In this document: piece by piece, positions 41,390 through 52,482 of the stretch | How the letters are laid out: each line of letters begins with the position of its first letter | Position numbering within the stretch: position 1 is the stretch's first letter | NCBI GenBank assembly: GCA_949592205.1 | Contig: CATIUR010000002.1 | Location: forward strand, 5,494,501-5,558,500 | Source of the DNA: Helichrysum umbraculigerum | Lineage: Eukaryota > Streptophyta > Magnoliopsida > Asterales > Asteraceae | Direction of reading: 5' to 3' | DNA length: 64,000 nt | Notes under the pieces: generated by a model | What the model was told of the DNA's origin: nothing | Database searches by the model: none | What the model saw: only the letters and a program-made list of their open reading frames with translations | Program-made: the position numbers and the translations under genes

Positions 41390-43373
41390 GGAAAAGATAA
41401 TGTGGTTGTAGATTGTATTATGTTATAAAAGACTTGTGACAGGATTTACCTCATATGTTTGGAATTTTCCTGACTTAGTGGATTGATTGAAAGCTATTTA
41501 GCTTGAGACATTGATGGAATGATTATAGAGGATTAAAGACTGTTCAGTCTTGTGTTTAAATTCATTTGAAGGAGAATTTCGAAAGATGATTTTAATCGAG
41601 ACTTATAAATTTGGATTTATCACTAATCTTCCACGGATATCATGGAACTATGAAATGACATGATATTGCCAAAATGGAAACCAATTTGTGAGCAAGATTT
41701 TAATTGTTGGAGTAAATTACCATTGGGAGCTTTGATATTAATTGTTAAAAAGCAAGATGGCACCATATATATGTATGTTGATTTCAGAGAAGTGAACAAG
41801 GTTACCATTGAGAATGGGTACCTTTTTAACTAGGATTGATGTCTTATTCGATTGGTGAACAAGGTGCTAGCTTTTCTCAAAGAGTGAATTATGTCTTGAT
41901 TATGCTTTATGGTTTGACCAATGCTCCTATCGCTTTTGTAGATCTCATGAATTGAGTATGATGAATTGTGCTCGATGAATTGAAATGGTATTTAGTGACA
42001 ATATTCTTATCTATTCTAAATCTGCTGATGAGCAGGATATTCAGTTAACACAGATAGGACAGATTTGGAGAATTGAGAGACTTTATGCCAACTTCTCCAA
42101 ATATGAATTTTGACTTTGTGAGGTCCAAATTTTGGGTTATGTAATGAATAGTCAAGGTATTATATCGATTCTAAAAATGTTAAGGTGTAAATATTAAGGA
42201 TCAATTTAATGATATTGTTGCGGATTCCTGAGGTGGAAAGACACACTATGAAAGAATATAGATATTCTATTCATCCTGGTGCAATAGATATGTACCATGA
42301 ATTGAAAGTTGATTATTGGTGATCTGGGATGAAGCGTGAAATTTTATAAATGTGAAACTGAGTTTGATTTGTCTACAGATTTGGTTGGCAAAATGCAATT
42401 GTTGAAAATACCTGTATGGAAAAGAGAGCACATTACTATGGATTTTATCATTAAATTTCCCAAAATTCCATGTCATCATGACAATAATTGGGTGATAGTG
42501 GATCGGTTGACGAAAAGTGCTCTATTTTTGCCTGTTAAGGAACTTATAATTTTAAGGCACTTGCTGATTTATATATCTAAGAGGTTGTAGTACGACATGG
42601 TATGCCTATTATATTGTCTCTGACAACGATAGTAGAATCATTTTTAGACTATGGATTAAATTTCAAGAAGATATGAGTACTCGTATTTATTTAAGTACTG
42701 CATATCATACTCAGATTGCAGACAGAGTGAAAGAATAATCTAAACTTGGAAGACATATTGAGGACATGTACCAATGATTTTGGTGATAGCCGGAATACTT
42801 AATTAGTATTGGCTGAGTTTTTATAGAAATAGCTATTATGTGGGTATTAGAATGCCACATTATTAGATGTTCTATGGGAGAAAATATTGAACTCCAATAT
42901 ATTGGGGTGAATTTGGTTAGAAAAGATCTGAGAAATTCTAACATTGTTCAGAGAACGGTTAAAAATAGCCCAGAATTGATAAAAGTCCTATATTGACAAT
43001 CGGAGATTTTGTAATGCTATAAATATCTCCATGGAAAGATATTATCTAATTTAGAAAACAAGGAATGTTGAGTCCTCGGTTTATTGGATTTTTAAATTCT
43101 TAAAAAGGTTGGAAAGGTAACTTATCGCTTTGAGTTGCCTAATGAGTTAGCTGGAATTCATAATACTTTCATGTGTCCTATTTGAGGAAATGTATGGTTG
43201 ATGAAACCGCTTATGTATCAATGGATGAAATTGAAATCAAGGATCGACTAAATTATATTGAGTAATATGTTATGATTCTTGATGAAAAGATTAAGAATCT
43301 GAGAAACAAAGAGATCAATTGTTATTATCTGGCTATACATTAGGAATGGATTGTGAGGACACAATCCTGAATA
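41390..43373 (+). pseudogene. Decayed pol (RT, RNase H, integrase) of element 5
   Basis: Collinear with the pol of element 3 but broken by many stops and shifts. Recognisable pieces: RT start KKQDGTIYMYVDFREVNK (about 41750-41810); NILIYSKS (about 42003-42026), the FIDDILIYS region with the catalytic aspartates damaged; LCEVQILGYVMNSQGI (about 42113-42160); integrase WKREHITMDFIIKFPK (about 42417-42465) and VIVDRLTKSALF; YHTQI...ADRVKE near 42700-42735, the remnant of YHPQTDGQSER; DETAYVSMDEIEIKDRLNY near 43205-43255, matching DETLIVPLDEIQIDDKLHF. Not functional. Confidence 0.85.
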
Positions 43374-43386
43374 AGTGGGGGAGAGT
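43374..43386 (+). promoter_or_regulatory. Polypurine tract, element 5
   Basis: AGTGGGGGAGAGT abutting the 3' LTR (TGTAACGCCC at 43387). Confidence 0.85.
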
Positions 43387-45820
43387 TGTAACGCCCCAAA
43401 ATTTGTAAGTTTAAAACTTTAAATATACAATTTTGATTATATAAGTTAGTGGGACTAACTATGTAAACTATTTTATGCCCATAGGACATGTAATATTATG
43501 AAATATGTGTTGAGGGACTAAATATGACAAGTACTATAAGTTAAGGGGTTTAAATGAAATATGCAGTATAAAACTTAGTTCTGTAAACTTCTACTGCATT
43601 TTTACATTTGAAAACTAAAAAGATACGTACTATATGTTTGTGTGAAGTCGGTTAAGGAAGAACAAGAACAAAGATCCAAAATTTGTTAGGGTTTTGTGGA
43701 ATTGAAGCTTCTAACTTCAAATTTACAACTTCGAAGGTATGATTAACAATATCTTCTTGTTTAATTAGATGATTATGTGTGAAATTGAGTTATGGGGATA
43801 AACCCTAACTTAAGGAAAGTAACGGGTAATTGGGTATTAAGGTTTCATACATGATGAAGAACATGTCTTTATACTTAATTCATGATTTGAATCAAGTTGT
43901 GTAAACCCTAGCTTCTTGAAATTAAAGGCTTAATGGTTTAATGAATTATATATGTTTCATACACATGATTAAGTTATGAAGTAGGTTTAAATGATGTAAA
44001 TTTTTATAAAAGAACTCATAACCTTGTGTTTATGAGTAAATGAATGATTTTGATTATGTAAATGATGATAGTAATTGGTAATTGATGAAAGAATAATGAT
44101 TTGATGAATGAATTCATTTAATTAGCATGTTGAATTATATTCCTTGTGTAAAGGAAATGAAAGTCATGTATAAATGGGTAAATGATATATGATGAATATG
44201 ATTATACACTAAGAGATGATGCTCTTGGTGATTATTGATGAAATTGATGATGTGATAATGATAATTACCCATTTATACATGATTATGAGTAAAGTGTATG
44301 AAACATATGATGAGATCTTATGATGAAATTAATACTTGTATAATATGATACAAGTAATGAATTGGAGGTTGAGTATGAATTGGATATAGGTGTTAAGTGA
44401 ATTAACATCTATGTTATATGATGAATGATTATTGAATGTGTAATTGATATGTGTTTATATGATTATATGAATAGGTGATAAAAGTATGCCAAGTGTTACA
44501 AGTGATTGATTGTATGGGCTATCGCGAGGTAAGTTAATGGATGATGCTATCTTTCTTCAAGTAATGCTTGTTCCATTTACTTGGAAGGACCGGTAATGGA
44601 TATGTCATTTACTTGATGTGTTATGATTATATACCGGGGTGTAGGCCCGAAGATGTTAATTCTTGCGGGAATTAGCATATGATATTATGGATCCTTAATA
44701 TACGTATGTTGAATTGATATTGATGATCATTGATAGCCCATTGCTTACTAAGCTTTATGCTTACTTTATCATGTTTATATGTTTTTAGGTGAGCCAAGTG
44801 GGACCCAACGGGATCCGGGCAAACGGCCCGAAGGTTGCTAGTGGTGGAGCTTGTTTCATTGTCGGTAACAAGCTTATCCCTTGATCATGCTCTTGATGTT
44901 GATGTCACCCCTTTTTGTTAAGAAAACATGGTTTTGTCACATGTTGTTAAAAGTCAAGGTCTTGTTATGTGGATGGTCAAAGTCAAACTTGATATGGTAT
45001 TTAAGTCAAACTAGTCAATGAGTTGGGTCAATGATCATTGAAGTTTTGGAATGATAATCTTGAACCCTTGATGTAAATGATGTAAATATTGTAGTTTATG
45101 GAAATTTTGATGTTCATGGTTAAATTGGAGTATAGATAGTGAAATTGGCCTAAGTTGACTTAGAATAGTCAAATGAAAGTGAATTGAGAGTTTGAATGGT
45201 GGTTACATGGGTAAAGACCCAAATGGGTCATAAAAGTGCCCAAATTGGTCACTTAATGAGTAAATGACTAGAATAGGTTGGGGTTATGATATGACGAGTA
45301 TAAATATTGCACTAAGTCCTAAATATGGTATTAGAAATGTGGTAAAAAGGTTGAAGTCTAATGTTGGATGGATTGGAATTTGGTATGTCTTTAGAATGGG
45401 TCGAAAATGACCATAAAGAGGTCACTAGTCCAATTCTTGATAAAACGCGAATTTACGAAAAGTGAAAATTGGGAAATGTTTGAAATATCATTTTACGCGT
45501 GCCTGCAAATTTTCATGGTCATTGGAATTGTCATTTTCAAGATATGCACGTTTGAAGTTCGATAAATGGTAATATGGACAGCAGGCTTGATTCCCGGGGA
45601 ATGGGAGTCATTCCTGGGGAATCCGACTCAAATTGTTAACAGCATGCTTCATTCCTGGGGAATGGGAGTCATTCCTGGGGAATCTCTTAGAAATTCAACA
45701 TTTTCTTATTTAAATCCTTATTTGATTGAGGGAATGATACAACAAGTCTACAATGTCATATTTTAAATGTAGGACCTTATGAAAAAAAAAAAAATTTGTT
45801 CTAAATTTCGGGGTGTTTCA
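43387..45820 (+). repeat. Element 5 3' LTR
   Basis: 2,434 bp, TGTAACGCCC to GGGTGTTTCA. Contains donor-like AAG|GTATGA near 43734, the 117-nt inverted repeat at 44165, AG|GTGAGC at 44788, four ATTCC-NGG-GGAAT quasi-palindromes at 45590-45683, and an A13 tract at 45782 near the U5 end. The 66-codon ORF at 45566 only reads through the palindromes. Confidence 0.9.
45590..45683. repeat. ATTCC-NGG-GGAAT quasi-palindromes (element 5 LTR)
   Basis: ATTCCCGGGGAAT at 45590; ATTCCTGGGGAAT at 45610, 45651 and 45671. Five-base arms around CGG or TGG. The 5' LTR copies (39355-39450) are the same apart from two substitutions in the first pair. Confidence 0.9.
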
Positions 45821-45825
45821 AGGTT

Positions 45826-46333
45826 TTATACACCCATCGGAATAGAACATGTGGTAGGAACAATTTCGCCATACGTGAGTTTTAACAAAACAGTTGTATC
45901 TCCCGACAGTCGTAAGTCCAGTCATCATCGAGCTAACTCTAGCTATGTTCTCTGTCGTTTGGGCACGTCGTTCTACTTCTAATCTATTCTAGGTTTAGGT
46001 CGTGAGGATAGTAATGTGCTTCAAGCATGTCGCTGTATCGTAGAGGTGCATGATGAATTAAGATATCCTCTGTTGATTGTTTGTACATCCATTTGATCCA
46101 CATTAATGTCCTTTGCTTTAAGTTAGTAGCTACCTCCCTCCAGTAGTGGATCTTATCCCTGATTCGTTCGGAGAAAAGACGCGTAAATCGTTCGATTTCA
46201 TCAAAGTGCTGGGAAACATTTCCAATGTGTAGGTGTTGTGGTTGACCAATTGCATCGGCGGCGTCTGCACGAAGACGGTCCTAGTGGGTGGAGCATCGGT
46301 AGTAGTAGTAGTATAGTTAACAAAATGTCTAGT
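45826..46333 (-). other. Element 4 interior between element 5 and its first ORF
   Basis: No recognisable product on either strand; part of the deleted gag region or leader of element 4. Confidence 0.4.
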
Positions 46334-46717
46334 TCATGATGGTCTGTTAGTCCTTCTAGTAGTGTATAACACACGCGATCCCGAATGTCTACTATGCGAG
46401 TGGGAGAAAGAGTGCGGAGTAGAGGAAATAAACGTTGCGTGCCTAGGTGATGAATCCTCGTGCGGTTCTAGTTCCATACGTGTTCCCGAATGATTAGAAT
46501 GAGAGCGGGAGAAAGAGGGTGAAGTAGACGTCGCTTGTTTGTGTGGCGAATCCTCAGTTGGATTCTCCTCAAGTGAGTCCTCTTCGATTAAGTCGTTGCT
46601 CGATATGGTTGGGTGAGTGGGTACCATGGAAGTTTCTAAAGTAGAGAGTAAGGCTTGAGCCTCGTTTTCGGTGTCAGGTGACGTAGTTGTGGGAGTGGTT
46701 TCCATGAAGGGTGGCAA
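46334..46717 (-). CDS. Small Ser/Thr/Pro-rich ORF upstream of gag remnants (element 4)
   Basis: 127 codons, same place and strand as the coiled-coil ORF of element 3 (first ORF after the 5' LTR). Very rich in Ser, Thr, Pro, Glu and His, so likely disordered. Contains an internal duplication: EDSPHKQATSTSPSFSRSHS with NHSGTRM, and EDSSPRHATFISS then HSFSHSHSRHSGSRV. No domain recognised and no clear sequence relation to the element 3 ORF. May be translated, but function is unknown and could be none. Confidence 0.4.
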   Translation of the reverse strand: MPPFMETTPTTTSPDTENEAQALLSTLETSMVPTHPTISSNDLIEEDSLEENPTEDSPHKQATSTSPSFSRSHSNHSGTRMELEPHEDSSPRHATFISSTPHSFSHSHSRHSGSRVLYTTRRTNRPS

Positions 46718-46738
46718 TTAAGTTTAGTATACGTAAGG

Positions 46739-46740
<2 letters not shown>

Positions 46741-46808
<68 letters not shown>

Positions 46809-46809
46809 G

Positions 46810-46883
<74 letters not shown>
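46741..46883. repeat. (TA)n microsatellite with TG interruptions
   Basis: About 140 bp of TA dinucleotides broken by short TGTA steps, in the leader of element 4 just upstream of its first ORF. The IYIY-repeat reading frame over it is meaningless. Confidence 0.95.
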
Positions 46884-46993
46884 AAACCTAGGACATAAGC
46901 ACGTATAAAGGTTGGTCCCGTTCTATCCTCGTTCTACGTCTGCTACTGTACTCTCGTTCACTATAACCATTTCAGGTCTTGCATCGAATCTCC

Positions 46994-47032
46994 TTTAATT
47001 GTACATAGTTGATCAGGCTATGTTAAATTAAA
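46994..47032 (-). ncRNA. Conserved hairpin with CCTGATCAA loop (element 4)
   Basis: Seven-base outer stem TTTAATT/AATTAAA, 2x2 internal loop, ACATAG/CTATGT inner stem, 9-nt loop CCTGATCAA on the RNA strand. About 100 nt from the primer site, the same spacing as in element 3. Confidence 0.6.
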
Positions 47033-47134
47033 TTCAAATGATGCAATCGCTGAACCAGTCATACTAAACAAAGAATACTAACCTAATGGTTATAGTCTAG
47101 GTCACTAATGCAATCCTAGTTTGCTATAACCTTA

Positions 47135-47148
47135 GGCTCTGATACCAA
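47135..47148 (-). promoter_or_regulatory. Primer binding site, tRNA-iMet (element 4)
   Basis: Minus strand TTGGTATCAGAGCC, just inside the 5' LTR at 47151. Confidence 0.88.
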
Positions 47149-47150
47149 TC

Positions 47151-50100
47151 TGTCGCACCCCCAAACACACATGGCAGCGGAAGGATGAGGTGTCACGGGG
47201 GCGCCGACCAAATTAAATATCATCACACAAAGATTACAACAAACGACCTCTACATGAGACGTTTGAAAAATGGTTACATTGCCATAATCAAATGTTTACA
47301 ACTGTTACCCAAAAACATTGGAGTTCGCAAAAATAGTCTAGAGATTTCTAATACATAGTTGTTGATACAAAATATCGTAATGCAATTAAATCTCTTGTTT
47401 GAAAATATGCGACTCGAGCTATGCTTTCCGAAAGCATCCTACTGTCTTGTTTCCTGTGGGTAGTCCTACTGCGTCTGTAAACCTGAAAATACATACTAAA
47501 AGGGTCAACATAAAGTTGGTGAGTTCATAGGTTTGCAGTAAATAAACAATTGTGAACACAATCAAGTTAAAATATTGCACGAGTGCAATGTAGTGAATAT
47601 ACAATTGTCATGAGCATCATAGTCGAAGCTTAACACGTCTGTAAAGTACAATCAAGTACTCGAAATTTGCCCCCACACTCATGTGAAACGAGTAAGAAAC
47701 GCCCGTTTATACAGTACGGTTCGTGGTAGTGCGTGCTACCCCGGGCGGAGATGGTCAGTCCCAAATGGATCCATTTACTAAAACTCGCGCTTAATTTGAT
47801 AATTAACAACTATGATTCAGAGGCCTTCATTGGATTAATCGTAACTCATGCAAATCAGTATATCAATAGTCTGTAAGTCTGTAAAATAGCAAGTCTGTAC
47901 ATGTGTTCAAGTAAAAGCAGTTGTATAAATCATGTGTGTATGTATTCTGTACATTAATAGTCTGTAAGTCTGTAAGGTAGCAAGTCTGTAAAAGCAGTTG
48001 TATAAAACATGTGTGTACGTATTCTATACATTAATAGTCTGTAAGTCTGTAAGATAACAAGTCTGTACATGTGTTTAAGTAAAAATAGTTGTGTAAAGCA
48101 GTTGTAGTATGTATTCTCCCCCAAAACAATTTAAAACGAGTAAAAATGGGCTATGAAACTCACCTGAGTTCTAGCAAATAGTAAGCAAGCAGTGTCAAAT
48201 AGCAAGTAAAGTGTGATCCAACGTGTAACCTTCTAACTTCCTAAACGTATAAGGTTGTATGAGTAGATGTCTTGAAAGATCATTTATGTAAGTGGAGGGT
48301 TAATGTCCACTTATGATAGTTGTTCACTCAACTAATATGTCCAAATAAGTTTGTTTTATCAAAAGTGGGTACGACCCGTTGGTGTAAGTTTGTAATAACA
48401 ATTCTAAAAGATATTGTTATTATGTTTGTTTCATTGAATACTTTGTAATAGTATAAGTCATGTGTTATCGAGTTGTTCATCGTATGTAGTTATCGGTTGA
48501 TACACAAGTTGAGTACTTAGTGAGAGTGAAGATTTAATTTTGGTCCAAAGGTTCTAAGTGTCGGTTTTTCGTTCGGGAGTGTTTTCTAGTCTTGTTTTTG
48601 GTCCAAGTTACAAATTATGTCACCCGAACCCGTTTTGTTTACAATTCTTTCCAAAAATAGTATGTTTCCAAAAATAGAAAGTTTGACGTTTTCGAAACCG
48701 AACCCCGTTTTTGTTGACTTGGTCAAACCTACTCGGTTTGACCCAAAACTTTTACCAAAACCTTAAATATGTTTATAAGTCATAAAAAGTAAGTTTCATC
48801 ACTTATGTTATGCTCGAAAAGTGTCGGTTTCATTTTTATACCCAAAACAGTCCACTTCTATATTTTCCAGAAATGCCTCTGTTTGTCGAATTTTTATAAA
48901 CTTTTATATTCTGAAATAACATATGGGAAAAATCACAGATTCTCCTCAAGATCTTTTATATTTCCAGTAATTTTTGTAGAACTTATAGAGAGGTCTAAGT
49001 ATTTTTAATAATTATGTTGTTCTCTGAGGTGCCAAAACTGACCAATCAGGACACATGCATGAAGATTGAATTTTTTGGGAAAAATATACAACTTTTTAGG
49101 AAAAAGTGATCAGGACATCATTTTTAGATAACTCAATTTTTGAACTTTTGGCGTTGGTTTCAAATCATTTGGAGGTGTATAGCTCGAGATATGGTCAAAA
49201 CCATGAGGCTAAAGTTTCTGACTTTTCTGGCAGATTGTCTATACGTTTTCATAAAAAATATTTCAAGTACTAAATGAACTCCAAATGGTATGAGACCACC
49301 TTTAAATGAAATCTAACATCTTGAAATTAATTTTAGACTCATAAAACGTCCATTTTAGTTGAGTTAAGAGGGATAAATGACTTGGTGAAATTCGTATTTG
49401 TTTCTGGACAGGAAGTAAGAGTTACATTTTCATGAGTTTTAAGTTATGAAAAATGGTTTTATGCATATTTTTGGACATGAATCTTTTGAGTGAACATTTA
49501 AACATATTGTTAGAGTATAATAAACATGAAAGAATCCTTACAAAGGTGTTTATGAAGATAGATGGCAAATATGAGATGAGTAGAGCTTGAAGCTTGCTTT
49601 TCTTTTAAAAATCTTTGCAAATTGATGAGGGTTTTTGTGGTGGTTCTTGGTGGTGAAGTGGTGGTTTATGGTGATGAATATGGTGGTTAATGGTGGTGTT
49701 AGATGACTGATTTTCAGTTGGTAGAGAGAGAGAGGGAAGGGTGTTGAGAGAATCTAGAGAGAAAATTGAAAGAGTATTGAGTGAAGAATGAGGGGAAATG
49801 AGCCTTGCATGCAATCTAAGTGGATCAAAAGGGAGATGATCACATGGGGAAAGGGGTGAACGTTTTTGGGGACCCACAAGGGTCAAAAATCAGTATCATT
49901 TTTATCTTTTAAGTTTAGGTTATGTATTGTGTTCATTTACCCGTTATTTTCGCTAAAACGTTAAATCGCGTAACGTTTTCTTTTGTCGTTTTTATTAACG
50001 ATATAATTTGGATGATTTTTCATTCAAGTATTATTAAAATACTTTATTTTGTGTTACCGAAATATTTATCGAGTTTTGTTTCGTTGCCGAATGCGATTCG

Positions 50101-50447
50101 TGCATTTTCGTTGCGTTTGAGACGTTTTAAGCGAAACGTCTAGGTTTTTCGTGTATTATTATTTCAAAATAATAATATATGATAAATAACTTCTAAAAAT
50201 AGATTAAAATTATTTATAGAAATGTTTTCACCAACGTCGTATAGTTTGTCGGACTCCGTCCGGTTGTTTCGCGTAATTACAACTAATTACGTAAGCGTAC
50301 TATAAAACAAATACGTAGGTGTATATTCACAATAATATACAAATAGTTACAAGTAATTACAAGTATTTAGCCTAAATTATGTCTAAATACACATAATTAG
50401 GGTTTCGGTTAGGTTTTAACTGTTAACCTAAAGTGCTGGGTGTCACA
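47151..50447 (-). repeat. Element 4 5' LTR
   Basis: 3,297 bp, TGTCGCACCC...GTGTCACA on the plus strand. Candidate leader intron from donor GTAAGG at 49541 to acceptor GTATTTTCAG ending 47483; AG|GTGAGT at 48164/48163. Confidence 0.92.
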
Positions 50448-51208
50448 TTTACGATGCTTGACTGTGAACAGAGTTGTTATGCTAAGTTGGGCTGTAGTTT
50501 ATTTATTCACTCACTTAGCATTATGCTAACCCCACCACAGTCCTTCCTGCACGTTATAATTGATGGGACATATTGGGCTGGGCAGGAAGTTCTTGGAAAT
50601 AATGGAATGTTTGACATGCGGATTACTTTGATGTTGGTTTAATAACTAAAGACATGTTTTAAATTATATAACACCTATGTTACAGTATTTTAGTTAATGA
50701 TAACTAAACTGTTGTAAAATGCATGTGTAGCGCATTTGTAAAAAGTTTATAGACATTTTAAAGATATTGTATGTTTTAAATATACGCTTCCGAGTCGAAA
50801 TCATTATTAAATTGGTTCACGTAATGAGAGGTGTTATACATTTGTAGAAGATAAAGAAGTATGATTGGTTGGTCAAGTTTGGTAAAAACGAAAGTTAGAT
50901 ATTGGACTTTGGCCTGTCAAAGCAATACTGAAAACCATGAGGACTAAATATGTAATTTACCCAAAGCTAAATAAAATAAAAAAATTAACTATTTATTGAC
51001 ATGGAAATGATGTGGCGTTGCCACGTCAGCCTCTCCAAGCCACGTAATCAAGTCATGACCGGTTACCTGTGATTCCGGTTAATAACTACATACAATAGGG
51101 GTGATTAGTAATTTCGATGCATACAATAGAACTTTTATAAGATGGATACATACAAAAGGATTTCGTGACAAGTTCAATACATTTACAGACAATTTGCCCT
51201 TTTAATTG

Positions 51209-51897
51209 GGCTAATGGGTATGGGTATTGCACGTAAGAATCAAAATATAAAAGTTAACAACTTGAATGTTTAATCAACTAATTTAAAGTTCTAAAACGTT
51301 CATGGTGACGAACAATCTCGTGTCTCCATGACATACAAAATTCAAATGTTTAATCATGAAAGTTGTATAAGTTATGCAAGTTGATATTAACCTTATAATT
51401 TTGTTTTAAAAATTAAAAATGTTATATATTGTATTGTACAAAAGGATATTTTAAAAAATAATTATGCAAATATATAAAACGGATGAGGATAATTCGGTGG
51501 GTATTACCAAAACCAATCACCACATCCATACCCGCCAAATATATATATTTGGAACCAAACCCGCATCCAAACCTAACACAAATGTTCCGGATAAAATTTT
51601 CCCCCGGGTGTTAATTGTCATCCATACTCTACATGTTTTGCCGTAAGTGAAATAAGTATAAATAAAATGAAAATTAAAAAATTATAATGTTTAAAAAAAA
51701 TTGTTCAATAAACAATCATCAACCAACTATGTAATTGTAACCTTAATACGGCCCAATAACAAACGTCCAGCCCTAGTTGGCCCACAACTTATCATTTATA
51801 TTGAACCCTTTCCAAGTCTTGTAACCCAAAAGTAAAGTCAACTAAACACATCTCCACCTTAACCTAATAACCTACCGTACTTTCTCTCCTGCCTCCT
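51209..51897. other. Low-copy DNA, nothing recognised
   Basis: AT-rich sequence without coding similarity or transposon ends that I can identify. The stretch 51465-51640 reads through on the plus strand for 60 codons but looks like chance. Confidence 0.4.
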
Positions 51898-51905
51898 TTG
51901 TCACT

Positions 51906-52413
51906 CGGAAAATCACGGATTTATCCATTGACCATATACTCTTTAACAAAATAATCCTTTGACCAACACTTTTCACAAAATAATCCATTGACTGGCGTCA
52001 AACATGGCGCCCCCCGGCGCCTCACTTTATTTAATCCGTTTTAGTCAAAAAAATTGATGGGCCCGGCACTAATGATGGTGACCTGTATGAGAGGGTGGGG
52101 TGCCGATGTGACATGTGTGAAGGGGTGGGGCGCCGATGGTGACATGTGTGAGGGGGGCGCCGATGGTGACATGTGTGAGGGGGGTTGGCGCTGATGGTGA
52201 CATGTGTGAAGGTGGGGCGCCGATGGTGACCCGAGGGGCGCCGGACCCATCAATTTTTTGACTTTAAGGTTTAAAAACGGATTAAATAAAAGTGGGGCGT
52301 CGGGGGGCGTCATGTTTGGCGCCAGTCAATAGATTATTTTGTGAAAAGTGTTGGTCAAAGGATTATTTTGTTAAAGAGGGTATGGTCAATTAATCAAATC
52401 CGTGATTTTTCCA
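51906..52413. mobile_element. Foldback-type element with central minisatellite
   Basis: 508 bp. Inverted arms of about 150 bp: both begin (read inward) GGAAAA...TCACGGATTT and share AACAAAATAATCC and TTTGACCAACACTTTTCAC. Flanked by TTGTCACT (51898-51905, 52414-52421). The centre has about five copies of a ~27-bp unit GGCGCCGATGGTGACATGTG. The 8-bp duplication suits hAT or a worn Mutator element. The 90-aa ORF over the repeats is not a gene. Confidence 0.75.
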
Positions 52414-52482
52414 TTGTCACTTGACAGATCTGACTAACACTCAGACCCTTCCCTATATGGATATGGAGTGTCTCCTATAGCC

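Larger units (their letters stand above)
37152..45820 (+). mobile_element. Element 5: non-autonomous LTR element with decayed pol
   Basis: LTRs 37152-39585 and 43387-45820 are each 2,434 bp, differing at about five positions I could see. Flanked by AGGTT. Primer site TTGGTATCAGAGC at 39588-39600, purine tract AGTGGGGGAGAGT before 43387. Interior 3.8 kb contains a stop-riddled pol relic. LTRs are far younger than the pol decay implies, so it has been moved by another element's proteins. Confidence 0.9.
29871..50447 (-). mobile_element. Element 4: gag-pol-deleted Tekay-like element
   Basis: Minus-strand element with LTRs 29871-35288 (interrupted by a 2.1-kb solo LTR) and 47151-50447. Both are 3,297 bp once the insert and one TTTTA are removed. 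I count at least seven substitutions between them (about 0.2 %). Primer site tRNA-iMet at 47135-47148; purine tract 35289-35300. Its own interior is only about 3.2 kb: a small ORF at the position of the extra ORF of element 3, and shreds of gag/protease. RT, RNase H and integrase are absent. It must have moved with proteins supplied in trans. Confidence 0.92.
28201..50838 (+). mobile_element. Solo LTR of element-2-related family, interrupted by element 4
   Basis: Starts TGTAACATCC at 28201 and ends GGTGTTATA at 50838, flanked by CATTT (28196-28200 and 50839-50843). Removing element 4 and one TTTAC leaves about 2,056 bp with no interior, primer site or purine tract: a solo LTR from unequal recombination. 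Its start, donor (28658), acceptor (29302), three-hairpin block (29314-29410) and end are homologous to the LTR of element 2, but the quasi-palindromes have different arms (GAATCC/GGATTC). Confidence 0.88.
27255..51199. mobile_element. Mutator-like element with long TIRs, interrupted by nested LTR elements
   Basis: Inverted ends GGGCTTATTGTCTG (27255) and its counterpart ending CAATTTGCCC (51199) remain similar for about 170-180 bp. Both carry TGTAAATGTAT, then CACGAAATCC/CATGAAATCC, then CTATTGTATGCAT-like blocks. A perfect 9-bp duplication TTTTAATTG flanks it (27246-27254, 51200-51208), typical of Mutator superfamily elements. Its own sequence is only about 1.3 kb (27255-28200 plus 50844-51199); the rest is later insertions. 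No transposase is visible, so it is non-autonomous. Confidence 0.85.

Noticed and set aside
46674..46880. IYIY-repeat protein
   Set aside because: Translation of a TA microsatellite.
52041..52313. 90-codon ORF rich in His-Pro-Ser repeats
   Set aside because: It is the translated minisatellite in the centre of a foldback element.
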